A stretch of 64,000 nt of DNA from Sipunculus nudus (taxonomy: Eukaryota; Annelida; Sipuncula; Golfingiida; Sipunculidae), in contig CM049318.1 of the NCBI GenBank assembly GCA_026874595.1, positions 6,651,741 to 6,715,740 of the forward strand, given 5' to 3'. Below, piece by piece: positions 1-12,491 of the stretch. Below the pieces are notes generated by a model. It had not been told where the DNA came from and ran no database searches. It saw only the letters and a list, made by a program, of their open reading frames with translations. Both the position numbers and the translations under genes were made by a program. Within the stretch, counting starts at the first letter, position 1, and every line of letters starts with the position of its first letter.

Positions 1-17
1 CCCATGGGTCCCTAGTT
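1..17 (+). repeat. 3' terminus of hairpin/CCATGGG dispersed repeat
   Basis: The window opens with CCCATGGGTCCCTAGTT, matching the last bases of the repeats ending at 6240 and 8488 (GACCCATGGGTCCCTTGTT). The rest of this copy lies before the window. Confidence 0.55.
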
Positions 18-350
18 GGGATTGGTTTTTGAGTGTCTGGCTTCTGTCTGTCTGTCTGTTTGTCACAGTCTGTCTAACAGGTTTTTGTTTCTGTGCAATG
101 ACTTTTGTTAATATTATTCAATTTCATTCAAATTTGGGTCAGTGATTGCTCATAATTACCTTGATTGGGATTGGTTTTGGAGTGTGTATGTCTGTCACTC
201 TGTCTGTCTGTCCATCAGGTTTTTTCGTTTCCATGCGATAACTTTCCTAAATTCTATCCAATTTCATTTAAATTTTGGTCAATGATTGCTCTCATGCATA
301 CCTTGGTTGTGATTGGTTTTGGAGTGTCTACCTGAAAAAATGCCTCTCTC
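16..350 (+). repeat. ~145-bp tandem repeat, about 2.2 copies
   Basis: The block GGGATTGGTTTTxGAGTGT followed by a (CTGT)n stretch and CAGGTTTTTxGTTTC recurs at about 18, 167 and 309, a period of 142-149 bp. Copies are diverged. The run of GTCTGTCTGTCTGTTTGTC at 45-65 is a short CTGT microsatellite inside the unit. Confidence 0.6.
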
Positions 351-968
351 TAGCTCATAAACAAAATTATCAAATTTTGGTCCAATTTCTGAATGTGTTT
401 TTGTTTTTATGTTCGCCTGCAGATGTCTCCATATGTCATAGTGGATCTGTTTAACTTTTCATGTGCCCTCAAGATTTTCTCCACATGTCATAATTTTGGT
501 TGCTTATCACGCATGAAAGACAACAATAGCCCAAAGTGTGGGACATTAATTCCATGAATTTGCTTGGTTTTCATTCATTGATGCATATTAGGATTTTGAT
601 GATACATGGGTATCTGTGACAGTGACACCATAAAATTTGGGGTGCTGTCATGTCAGGAGACATTCAATCCCTCACTTTATGAGTAAATCAGTGCTTATAT
701 CCATCAGTAGATACCTGTATTTGCTTGTCGACTGTCCATATAACAAAGGTTCTTACAAAGTCATGTAATTTTAATACTCATCAAGGTTTATGAGCCTGCA
801 TGGTTAACCCATTTTGGAATATAATTGATCTAGGTAAATCACTGTGTCACAACAAAATTGTTTTAGGGAAAATATTGTAGATATTTCCAAAATAATCAGG
901 TAAATGAGAATAAAAATACAAAATTTTTAGGATGGTGGGCCCAGGGAGGCAGGGGGATATGAATTGTA

Positions 969-1230
969 TTAGCTCAGATGACTTTTAGTCATCTGAGCTA
1001 TAGCAGTTGTCTGTTGTCCATCTATCTTGATGGTCATCAGTTCATACATCCATTAACAAAGCATGTTTTGAAACCGTTGGACCTTCAAATAAAAAATTCT
1101 ACATTCAGTTAGATGTCTCTTAACAAACTGAAAACTAGGTCACAGTGACTTTTTTCGAAATATTTCATGATTTTAGAATATCAAACTTCTCTTGATAACT
1201 AAATGGAAAGCTTGTTTTGATAATTTTTCT
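969..1230 (+). repeat. Truncated copy of hairpin-start dispersed repeat
   Basis: It begins with an AGCTCAGATGACT/AGTCATCTGAGCT hairpin and continues through TGTCCATCT, TTTTGAAACC..GGACC and ATTCAG..AGATGTC blocks that match the copy at 7273. No CCATGGG terminus was found, so the 3' part seems lost; the end coordinate is approximate. Confidence 0.6.
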
Positions 1231-3043
1231 GTTGTTCATTTACCATAAATTACCACAAGATGGCTTCCACACTCTGCCTGAGGTCTCACATGGTCACAAA
1301 GTCGTTGGTGATGTAGTGCTATTTGATGTAAACAGCTCAGGGCATAGAGAGATCTAACATGACCCGTCTGAACGGCAATGTTATTATGCAAGTAGCGATA
1401 TTGAGCAAGGTAAATCAATACTAAGAATCCAGGAAATGTCTCGGGCAGTTGGGCGGATGTCTTCAGACTTGTCCTGGCCAGATACTTGTTACTTTATACT
1501 TGTGTCCTCAGCCATTTTTAGCACGTGTGACGTTTGTCATCATTAAAATAATGTGCTGTATAGGTTTTCCACTCAAACTGGGAGTGCAAATAAAGTTACT
1601 TTTAAACGACTACCAAGAACCATATCTGTCAGATTTCATGGACCAATCTCTTGTAAACATCACAAAATTTCTGTTGAATGGCGAAAATTGCCAATAAAGA
1701 TGTGTTCACGAGTCCCTAACGGAGGATTTCATGATGTGGACTGAGATCGTTAAAAACAAATAAAGACTTCCGAGGCTTGGAGACTGGATAATTTGAGAGA
1801 ACCAATAGGTTAACAATTCCACATAGCAGTGCAGTCAGACTTTTACTGCTCAAATAATTTTATTCAGCATTCACTGGTGATAGGACCGATAGACAACTTA
1901 AAAAATACAAATTTTAAGACTTAAGTGGACTTCTGGTTAATTTTTTTTTAATAAGTATGTTTGCAAACAAATTTCTACAAACCTTATCACCCTACTTTAT
2001 ATCAGAAACACATTCCCAAAGTAAAAGAATGTTCATGCTTGCAGGGCTTTAATTAAGTTTAAATTTAAAAACCTACTGAAGTGGTAAAGAAAGACAGCGG
2101 AAACTATTAAAAATCTGAGGATAATATTCAACTATGTCATCATTGTAATAATTCAGTAAATATAACATGGAGTAAAACTAAAAACATCAAAAAAAAGGTT
2201 ACTAGCAAATTAATGAATGGAGCGGAACACTGTAGAGACTGTCAGTAACATAAGGGGTATCCCCTAACAGAATGTATACTGATATCTGTACACAGGGAAG
2301 TAAGCTACATCATCAGGTGATAGTGTACATGTATATAATGAACATATTTAGACTGGCATGGAAGGAATTAGTGTGTGATACTAACCGGGAACCTGGTTGA
2401 GCCTGTTTAACTTCTAGACCCATTGGTGTTTTGTTAGATCATGACATGTTTGCATAATATTTATTTTATTTTTACTTTACATATTCATTTGGACTTAATT
2501 AGAATGACAGCACTGTTTTTCACCCTCATTTACTGAGTGAATTTTAGCATGCAGTAACAACAAAGAATATCATTTATAAAAAATGCCGAATTTTTTGCTT
2601 AATGATATTACACGCCAGAAATATTATAAACAAGTATTGATAATTATTCAGCATGCTTTCTCTGAAATTAGATTTTTTTGCCCCCTATACCTACTTAGTA
2701 TATATATGTTAAAGGTTAATACAAGCTAAATAAAACTTAATATTTTTGTTTCAGTCTGCTGGAAATTTCATAAGTATCTCTCAGGGTAAAATACAGGAAA
2801 ATATTATGAAGGTCAAATAAAGGTCAGAATGTCAAGGTCACTGTTTGACCAACTGTATGCTAATGATTACTAGAGGTGGATTTTGTGTCTGATACTCTAC
2901 CCTCAGGAACAAGCAAGATATCAGACTTGTCAGATTTTACTGATACCAGTTTCAAAATGTATTCCTGAACTTTGATAATATTTTATGTATATAATTTACA
3001 TATAATTTTATAACAAATTTCCTGTGTCTTTTACAATTACCAG
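1231..3043. other. No gene recognised
   Basis: AT-rich sequence with homopolymer A/T runs. Open frames here are short and have no recognisable domains. Confidence 0.4.
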
Positions 3044-3105
3044 GTAGACAACCAGGTCAGGATGGAACTCACTTCATGCTGTATAAGGAAAGGCCAAAGT
3101 TCATG
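3044..3105 (+). CDS. Candidate internal coding exon, unassigned
   Basis: This 62-nt open segment lies between an AG acceptor (ttacaattaccag) and a strong gtgagt donor. After two bases completing a codon it encodes RQPGQDGTHFMLYKERPKFM. It ends in phase 0, matching the start phase of the AMPK gamma exon at 41877, so it could belong to a longer N-terminal isoform. I do not recognise the peptide. It might instead belong to a gene upstream of the window. The composition is coding-like against AT-rich surroundings, and both splice sites are good. Confidence 0.45.
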
Positions 3106-4164
3106 GTGAGTATAATTTCTTTTACAATCAGTATCTTTATCTGTAATGCAAATTTCCCTGTTCTTACTATTCTGATGGCATAGTGTGATGTAAATTTGTA
3201 ATCCTTCCCATAGAGGATGGAATACCAGGGTTACGTAATGTGGATTTCTTGCATGTGTGATGTTAAATGTTTGTATATGAGCTGTTGTTTTGGGGTTGAT
3301 GATACAGCTGGTGAATGTGAGGGAGTGATATGTGATTTGTGTTGTGTATAAATGGTGAAATATGATGACAAATGACAGGGCTGAGATATGTGTTACTGTG
3401 TATGCTACACAGGCTTACATGTGTGCAAGTTTTGTTTGAATGATTTAGTAAAGCACGCATGCTTGAAATGTTGATTGGTAAATGAACAAAGTTTACATTT
3501 GCCATTGTAACATGTTCTGTGTGTATTTGTGGGTGTTACAACTTTTGGATGCCCTACTGCAGGTTTTAAGGTAAATGAATTTCATATGAATCCTTTCCCA
3601 TTTGACTTCCAAGCAGTATCAAACAAGTGACCCAGACAACAAAGGAATCTTGATAGCTAAAAATGTATAATTATAGTTAGTTACCTTATACATAACAGAC
3701 ATATTATCATTATTACATAACAGACATAACATTATTACATAACAGACATATTCAAACATAATTGACTGGATAAGGTGATTATTATTACAGAACATACATA
3801 TGTCATGATATGAACTTAAGTCAAGTTGAGACATTCATCACAGTAAAACACGGAGACCGTAGTTTCATTGAAAGGTTGTAATATATTTCTCAATATATTT
3901 GTTGTAACGGCATTTATAATAATCATAATATGAAAGGCTCAATATTTTGTATACAAGCTTTCTAGGACACATTCATGAGTCATCGTATTTTGTATAATAT
4001 CTATATATTGTCTGAACAGTAGTTTATGTTGAGGTACCAACAGTTACCTGATAAATTACCTAAACACATCCTGATACCTGCTTGGTATGCCACGCAGAAT
4101 ATTGACGTTGCAAATATTGCAGTGAGTAAGGCAGGAAGCACGAGTTGATCAGAATTGATCAAAC

Positions 4165-4189
4165 ATGGCGGCATTTAAAATTCTGCCAG
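4165..4189 (+). CDS. Candidate alternative first coding exon
   Basis: An ATG in good context (aaacATGG) opens MAAFKILP and runs into a CCAG|gtgagt donor. An in-frame TGA at 4156-4158 lies just upstream. The exon ends one base into a codon (G), as does exon 2 of AMPK gamma. Spliced to 46802 it would give MAAFKILPDDNEEIV..., a short gamma-1-like amino terminus that skips the acidic linker. This is inference from phase and splice signals; such a short exon could arise by chance. Confidence 0.35.
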
Positions 4190-5009
4190 GTGAGTGTGTG
4201 GGCATTGCAGGCTGCTGCGTTCCTTATCAGAGGATTGCATCAGCAATTCACTGATCGTTAATGCCACTCAGATCTCTAGATGATAATGAAACGAGCAGCC
4301 TGGTGTATTGATAAAAGCAAGCCGGGACCAGAGTACGGAACACTAGTGCCTGGCTGGAATATGACAACTGTTCACTCAATACAAATATAAGCATCCTTAT
4401 TTTATGTGTTTTTTATTGTTCATTGCTGTATCGTTTGTGAGGATGGTTAGCAGTTTCAGCTTCCAGCACTTTAATAAAAGTTGCATTAAGTTGGTGCTAA
4501 TGGTGGCAGCGGGAACATTCCACCTTCACAGTGCTCGTTGCCACTGTTTTGATCTTACTCCAGGCTGCATCAGGGAAAGGGTTATTGATTTTGCCATTAT
4601 TTTTTGAATCCATGGTTGTGAAGGTCATTCACAGCAGGGCAGATACAAAACATTGATAATAATAGCACCATCTCCTTCCCCCATGTCTCTTGGGCCATGT
4701 TTAGCAGGTGCTTTTATAAATTAGCAGCCCGTTTCTGGGGAATTCCATATTTAGTCTACAGTTTTTTTTTGTATCCATAATGAGGCTCCGCATCCACTAT
4801 ACCTACTACACTGAGGAGAGTCTCGTTGAGTGGTGTTATTGTGACTACTGCCGGTCAGAGTTATAGCCAAGATGGCCTCTACAGAAAATGTTCATGAGCT
4901 TGTATGAGTCTTCAGTATAACAGCCAATAAAGCTGCAAAGCAGTGCGCTATTATTACACTTTTTATTATACTTTTTTACATTCGTCTGAGATGTGTCACA
5001 ATTTTCTGT

Positions 5010-5300
5010 AACTTTAGTGTTGGCATGATAACTTACCAGAGATTTGATGGATTTTCACAGAACTCACTTTAACAATAATAAGCTATAGATTGTCTTGCCT
5101 GTCTTCTCAGCAAAATCCCTGCATAATTATCAGAGGTCAGATTACTTTGTGCCTTCATCATGGTAACGTACCAGGAATATGATTGATTTTCATGAAACTC
5201 AACAGAAATATTAACCAACATAATATCTCTTTATGAGTAAATTCTCAAATAAATCCACTCATATTTAATGAGGTCAGAGGTCACCAGACTTAGATTGCTC
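5010..5300 (+). repeat. Dispersed repeat with AGGTCAGAGGTCA motif
   Basis: Shares the blocks GGTAACxTxCCAGGAAT, TTTAATGAGGTCAGAGGTCA and CACCAGACTTA with 31610-31890. Two internal blocks with GATTTTCA..AACTCA look like diverged tandem subunits. The boundary positions are approximate. Confidence 0.5.
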
Positions 5301-5491
5301 TTTGATGACTGAAAAAAAATTGACAGTTTTCAGGCAACTAAAAATGATTATTTACCAATAGTTTCTCACCTGAATTCAATTTTCGCTGCAAACTTTGGCA
5401 TTTTCAACAAGGTCAGAGGCCACAGGACATAAAATGGGCATATTATACACTTTTATAGTGCTGTTGTTTTTCATATGATATGTTTTATATT

Positions 5492-6240
5492 TTTTTAGCT
5501 CAGCTGACTGAAAGTCATCTGAGCTATAGCAATCACTCTTTGTCCATCCTCCGTCCATCTACCTGTCTGTCCATCTGTCTGTTTACAGGTAACGGGGCAC
5601 AAATCGTAAAGCTGGACCTAGAAACTTAACTGAACATCACGGGAGGTCCTCTGCCAATCTCCCAGGAAACCTGAATTAGGTCATTGTGACCTATTTTTTG
5701 TGAACTTAAGGCTGAAAACATGATTTGGAGCACTTACTCAGTGTGATAGGGTCTGATAGGGCACATACTGATCTGCTAGGACTAAAATCTTATGTTACAC
5801 CAATGGCGGTCCATAGAAAATCTCATTGGAAACCTGAAATTAGGTCACTGTCATCTATATCCTCCAAGCTGTAGGGCTCAAATGAACCATGGAAACCTGG
5901 AATTAGGTCAGGGTGATCTATATTACTGGCCAGAAACATTTTAAGCACCCAGACAGAAAGGATACAAACCAGCATCTTCTGTTGGACATCCAGGGATGTC
6001 CTTCAAAAATGTGCGTGGTCATTTTTAGCTCATCTGACAGCATACAAAAAGGCTAGATTTCATGGGAATTGCTGGACATATTATCATGAAACTTTTTCTT
6101 CTTGTTGATTTTGAAGAACGCTATAATAGCTACAGTTTATTGGGGATACCACCTACAAAATTTGGCATTCAGATGATAAAATTCCATATGTGAATGTCCT
6201 CCTAGTCAGCTGAGCATCATGACCCATGGGTCCCTTGTTA
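5492..6240 (+). repeat. Hairpin-ended dispersed repeat, ~750 bp
   Basis: It starts with T-run plus AGCTCAGCTGACT, GAA, AGTCATCTGAGCT (13-bp stem with one mismatch) and ends AGCTGAGCATCAT followed by the perfect palindrome GACCCATGGGTC and CCTTGTT. It contains no open frame for a transposase, so it is non-autonomous. Class is uncertain. Confidence 0.7.
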
Positions 6241-6634
6241 TTCTAGATAAGTATTATTTTTTACTCTGGCAATGTTAAGCTTTTTACACATCTGAGTCAG
6301 TATTTTCACAGTAACAGCATTGTGATATCACCAGATTTACAACATAAATGATAATGACAGTGACAAATGTAATACTGATAGCTCACACAGTACAGATCCT
6401 CTCATATCTGTGAGTATTATGTCAAAATCATGTAAAAAAACAGGGTAACCTGAATTAACATTTTACAAACAAGTTCCACTTTTTGGAATTGATATGTTTT
6501 GTGTTCAGATATTTTGTGAATGAACAAGTTTGTGTTATTAATGAAACTAGTGTCCTGACATGAAAGGTTTGTATATTTTATATTCAGTGATTGACATATG
6601 CTACCAAATATCCCTTAAAATCATATCTGAGAAA

Positions 6635-6661
6635 TTTTTTTTTTTTTTTGGGGGGGGGGGG
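6635..6661 (+). repeat. T-run followed by G-run
   Basis: Fifteen T then twelve G, a low-complexity tract that is also prone to assembly error. Confidence 0.8.
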
Positions 6662-7272
6662 TATTATTTTTTTAGAGTTAGGTATTGCAAAGTATCCTTT
6701 TCTATTTTAAGATACAACTCGTGCAATAATCATATTTTGGTCAGTCAGCTTTGCTCTATGAAATAAATGATTTCACTCTGCTAGATTGAGCTTTTTATAA
6801 AAACATAAATCAGTGACACAAATATTGGTAAAAGTTTGATTTTGACTACTTGTGTTGTAACAAATGAAACATTTCTGGTTGGGAGAAAGTAGTTTATCTT
6901 TTTGAAGCCAGATGGCGCCACTAGGCACAAATTGCTGTGTGCACCACTGCCCTGTGCAGGTTTCTGTGTGGACACTTATACTAATCTTGTTGACACCTTA
7001 AAAATGATGATAAAAAATAAAATAATATAATTACTATAATTAAAGTAATAATAGTGATAAATAGGAATTTAACGTAGTTATTCACTGTCCTTGGTAGGCC
7101 TGTGAATCAATTCAGTTAATCATGTCTTTACCTTTGATTTGATTCTCAATTCAATTGTCACTTTTACTTTTTTTTTTCAAAGAAAAATAAATGTTTTAAC
7201 CCAATGAATGTAAGTACATTTTAGTTTGTAAAGGAAAGATGTAGTTTACCATCTTGCTGTTTGTTGTGGCCA

Positions 7273-8488
7273 TTTTTAGCTCAGCTGACTATAAGTCATC
7301 TGAGCTATAGTCTTGGTCCATTGTCCGTCGTCCGCCCGTCTGTCCTTCCTTCCATCTGGATGTCCGTCCGTAAGACTGGCACGTTTTGACACCATTAGAC
7401 CTATGAATCTGAAATTCAGCATACAGTTCGATGTCCCCAAAATCTCTTACCATGCTGAAAATTGGGTCAATAGGACTTCGTTCCTTCGAGATATTAAGGA
7501 AAAACCTCAATTTTTTATTAGAAATCTATTTTCACACTTCAGGACTGCCTAATATCAAAACCACTCATCTGGTTTTCTTCATATTTACCATAAATATTCC
7601 TCTATATAGTTCCTATGTACATGCCAGAAATTAAGTTTTTACCAGAAATTACTAGGGCAAGCCCTCTCTCCACTCAGTTGAGCTTGATCAGGCTGTCTGC
7701 AGTAAATACCATACCACAGGGAGCCTTTTTCTCTGGCACGTCCCCCCTCCCCCCCCCCCCCCCCCCCCCCACCCCCATTCTGTTGACAGACCTGTACTAT
7801 GAACTATATGAATCTTAAAATTAACATTTTTTCAGCAACGAGCAGTAACAACGGAGACCCCTCCCGCCACCCACCCCTTCAATAAACAGGACTAATACAC
7901 AAGATGAATCTTAAAATTTTAATGTTAAATAAATTCTTTTTGATGAGACTTGGACAATTTTGATTTTTTTTTAAAGAAAAAAAATTCAGGAATTTAATCC
8001 TAATATTCAAATGTGATAAAATATTAGGATCTAATGTAAGTGCTAACTGACAAGATTTAAGAAGATATAAATACTTTGTAGCATTTCATTCATATCTCTT
8101 AAAGTTGGTGGGGCCTAGGTGTGAATAACAGTGTTAACTTAGTATTAAAATTAGGAATATTGTTTAAACTTTATGGGATTAATTTTTAACTCATATGACC
8201 ATATATTTAACTTTTGAAAACTTAATTACCTTTACACATTATTTGTTTATGAAATGTTACTTTTACATAACACTTACCGTAGGCCTATTTGTTCCCTTGG
8301 TGCATCACTAAATGGTTTAGCTCATGTCCATTATTCTATAATTTACAGAATTTCATTTTAGCCGGGCCATTTTCTCATAGCTTTTCTAATGATAATATAC
8401 ATGAAAAACCAAAAGAAATAAAAATATTTTGCAGTTAATAATATTTTCCAAAATTCAGCTGAGCGATGTGACCCATGGGTCCCTTGTT
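7273..8488 (+). repeat. Hairpin-ended dispersed repeat, ~1.2 kb copy
   Basis: Same terminal structures as 5492-6240: TTTTTAGCTCAGCTGACT with its complementary arm at the start, and CAGCTGAGCGATGTGACCCA with GGGTCCCTTGTT at the end. Internal sequence includes a C-run at 7742-7770 and blocks shared with the copy at 969. It is longer than the 5492 copy, so one is internally deleted or expanded. Confidence 0.7.
7742..7770 (+). repeat. Poly-C tract
   Basis: A run of about 29 nearly uninterrupted C residues inside the repeat at 7273-8488. Confidence 0.85.
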
Positions 8489-10848
8489 GTTTATGTGCAA
8501 GTGTAGTGCTTTTACTGGCCAGAGTTCTAACTTTATCTTGAGCACATGCACAGTAAATAGTCTCTACATTACAGTGTGTGCCATCAAATTTGACTGCTCA
8601 AGATTTGGAGGTTATGAATCATTTATACCAGTAAGTTAATCAATTATTAGATCCATTCATCTCCAGCTAGAACGTGCTGCCTTCTCCTGAGTAAAAAAGT
8701 ACGAAGGCAGTAATAGCAGATGTAAACAGATAAACAAAGGTTATAATATGGTCGGGTTTGTTTATTATGATATGATAGTAAATGGATGATATTTGGGGCA
8801 TCAAGAGTTGGCTTGGTGTGGTATGTTTGGCTGAGCGGACAATAATGTAGGTGGTTTATCTGGTATGTTTGGCTGAGCGTTGTTATGTGATCAGTGAGAA
8901 GTTGGGGGGGGGGGGGGGGGGGGGAGCATAGCTATGTGTGTGTTATATTTAGAACAGTCAGGGAATGAATGATGATAACCTGTTTTTTGCCCCCACATCA
9001 GGGATGTCATGTGATGACAGACTGGCCTCTTGAATCCACCTCCTAGAGATCACATACTGCCATGTGCAGCGCTGCCTAATCATCATTACATCTGAGCCGC
9101 ATTCCCCGGAGTTGTTGACTCAGCAAAAAACATGTCCGCCTCTGCAGATTATTAACCCAGTTTCAAAAGGTCAAGGTCTTATTTATGTTACTTCCAGCTA
9201 GGCCTGTTACAGAAACACTACTGACTCCTAACCTGCCAGAGTCGGTTAAAAACAGATGTTAGTGATGGTAGCATCCCTGTATGATCGTTTTCTGCATCAG
9301 CTGCTGCTGTAATTACCTGTAATGACACCACGAGCTGCATCATCAGCTGTCATTGTAATGTGTTTAACAGAATCACCACATGGATACAACCTCGTTGAAC
9401 TCGTATATAAATATTTGTAAGTGTGTATATGTGTGTGTGTAAATTTGGTATCTGGTGGGGTCAAATTATATTGTCCGAATACAAATTAATACAACTATAA
9501 ATATCCTTGGTTGCATCGACCAAATACAAAGTATGTTAAATACAAATATAAATACAAAATTAAATACAAAAGAGCAAATAAATTCATGAGTATATACAGA
9601 TATTTATTCCTTTCCATTTTCAAGCACCTTAGATGTATCATGTGTCCTCGGGTATTCAGATATCAGATTACTTATTGGCTAAATACTGTCACTACAAAGT
9701 TATAAAAAATCACTGTTACATTGATGGAACAGGAACACTGGATGCAGTGACTTGAGCTATTCATGAGTTAGGTGGTTCACAGTTAAGTTAAATTTAGTAG
9801 AAGGCTTCCCTTTACCATTAACAGACCATTAAACAATAGTTAACTAGAATTGACTAATTGAGTCAGATTAACTCATACTGTTATAGACTTCTCTGCAAAG
9901 ATAATGAGTGACGTGTTTTGATATGATATATGACCAAAAGCAATACAAGACGGGCAGACTGTTGCCAGTTACCAGGTACCAGTTGTGATGAAAATCACTT
10001 ATTCTCCAAGTCAAGGACTTACATTAATGTGAGGTCCCGCTTGAAACTGAGGACTTATTTTTGTTTCATATTGAAGTGTTTATACATTCATCACATGCAG
10101 CTTGCCTGTTAGTGTTCGCTAGTTCTGTTTTTAGCTACATGTTTGGCAGCCAGCTGGAATATATAGATTTATAATAAGATATATCATAAGATACCTGGCC
10201 AGCTGGATTATATTTATATATATACCTGACTGTTCAGGTTATTCGTTACCTGTCATTTAGGGGACGCAAAGGTTACCCTCTTCATCTTGAGTTTTTACTT
10301 CTGTATGAAGTGGAATAAATAAGCCCGCAGATCTGAGAGGCAGAAAGATGAAAATTTAGAGGGCACCTTGATTAAACCTAGCAAGATTTACCACAACTTG
10401 GCAAACACAAAGTTGGCATCCGACCAGTTGGGTACTCGGTCTTTGGCCCATTTTCTCGCACACACAAAAAATTGTGTACAGTACATTTTGGGAATAATGC
10501 GATAGATATTTCTGTGCACTGTAAACCTTTAGCTTGACACATGAATTACATTTATGACAGGGTTTGAAATTTATCTTTGGTACTTTTCTCAAGAAATTCA
10601 TGTGTTTAAGATTATGCACTGTAATTCCATCTGTGTGTGTTATAATCAGATTCAACTGTAAAATTAGGAACAAGGAAGCTTTAATATATGTATAGTATAT
10701 ATATAAATTGTAATATATATCTGTTTGTTTGTTCACAGCAGCTGAGCTTATCTTAAAAGGTATCTTGGATATCAGTGAAATTTCATGGAAAGTAAACTTG
10801 TTCAGTTTTGATGCAGACATGGACTATGGCTTCTGTTATTAAGATTTG
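8489..10848. other. No gene recognised; candidate conserved non-coding block
   Basis: Contains a 21-base G-run at 8904-8924 and TAAATACAAA-type runs near 9530-9580. At 9298-9349 two CAGCTG E-boxes flank a TAATTA core (9310-9315); this is the kind of motif mix seen in enhancers but is unproven. Confidence 0.35.
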
Positions 10849-12491
10849 TGAAAGAATACCTAAAGCATTGCAGCTGACTATAAAACAGAGGAAAGAATAA
10901 TTATTGCATTGCAGCTGACTTTAAAACAGAGGATAAAATAACTATATAATTGCAGCTGACTGTTAAACAGAGGAAAGAATTACTAAAGCATTGCAGCCGA
11001 CTATAAAACAGCGGAAAGAATAACTATAGCTTTGCAGCTGACTATAAGCAGAGGAAAGAATAACTATAGATTTGCAGTTGACTATAAAACAGAGGAAAGA
11101 ATAACTATAGCATTGCAGCCGACTATAAAACAGAAAAAAGAATAACTATAGCATCCCAGCCAATTATAAATTAGAGGAAAAAATAACTATATATAGCTTT
11201 GCAGTTGACTATAAAACAGAGGAAAGAATAACTATAGCTTTGCAACCAACTATAAAACAGAGAAAAGAATAACTTTAGCATCCCAGCCGACTATGAAACA
11301 GAGGAAAGAATTACTATAGTATTGCAGCTGACTGTAAAAAAGCAGAAAGAAAAACCATAGCATTGCAGCTGACTATAAAACAGAGGAAAGAATAACTATA
11401 TTATTGCAGCTGACTGTAAAACAGAGGAAAGAATAACTATAGCATTGCAGCTGACTATAAAACAGGAAAGAATAACCATAGCATTGCAGCTGACTATAAA
11501 ACAAACAAAAAAATAACTACAGCATTGCAGCTGACTAAAAAACAGAAAAAAAGAATAACTATAGCATTGCAGCTGACTATAAAATAGAGGAAAGAATAAC
11601 TATAGCTTTGCAGCTGACTATAAAACAGAGGAAAGAATATTTATAGCATTGCAGCCAACTATAAAACAGAAAAAAGAATAACTATAGCATCCCAGCACAT
11701 TATAAAACAGAGGAAAGAATAACTATAGCTTTGCAGTTTACTATAAAACAGAGGAAATAATAACTATAGCATTGCAACCGACTATAAAACAGAAAAAAGA
11801 ATAACTTAAGCATCCCAGCTGACTATGAAACAGAAAAAAAGAATAACTAAAGCTTTGCAGCTGACTATAAAACAGAGGATAAAATAACTATATTCTTGCA
11901 GCTGACTGTAAAACAGAGGAAAGAACGACTATAACATTGCAGCTGACTATAAAACAAAGGAAAGAATAACTCCAGCATTCCAGCTGACTATAAAACAGAG
12001 GAAAGAATAACTATAGCTTTGCAGCTGACTATAAAACTGAGGAAAGAAGAACTATAGCATTGCAGCTGACTGTTATACAGAGGAAAGAATAATTATAACA
12101 TTGCAGCTGACTATAAAACAGAGGAAAGAATAACTATAGCTTTGTAGCTGACTATAAAACAGAGGAAAGAAGAACTATAGCATTGCTGACTATAAACAAA
12201 AAATAATAACTATAGAATTGCAGCTGACTATAAAACAGAAAAAAAGAACAACTATAGCATTGCAGCTGACTATAAAACAGTGGAAAGAATTACTATAGTA
12301 TTGCAGCTGACTGTAATACAGAGGAAAGAATAACTATAACATTGCAGCTGACTATAAAACAGAGGAAAGAATAACTCTAGCATTGCAGCTAACTATAAAA
12401 CAGAGGAAAGAATAACTAAAGCATTGTAGCTGACTATAAAACAGAGGATAGAATAACATTAACATTGCAGCTGACTATTGAACAGAGGAAA
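10849..12491 (+). repeat. 41-bp minisatellite, about 40 units
   Basis: The consensus unit starts ATTGCAGCTGACTATAAAAC, continues AGAGGAAAGAATAACTATAGC and totals 41 bp. Units carry scattered substitutions (GTTTACT, CCGACT, CCCAGC variants) and small indels. Most retain CAGCTGACT and AAAACAGA. No frame is maintained, so it is non-coding. Confidence 0.95.

Noticed and set aside
7313-7552. Coding region at the start of the hairpin repeat
   Set aside because: Overlapping frames on both strands follow the repeat sequence itself and are not kept in the other copies.
10356-10820. Minus-strand 154-codon open frame
   Set aside because: No recognisable domain, AT-driven composition (Ile/Lys/Asn/Tyr) and no splice or promoter context; it may be a chance open frame.
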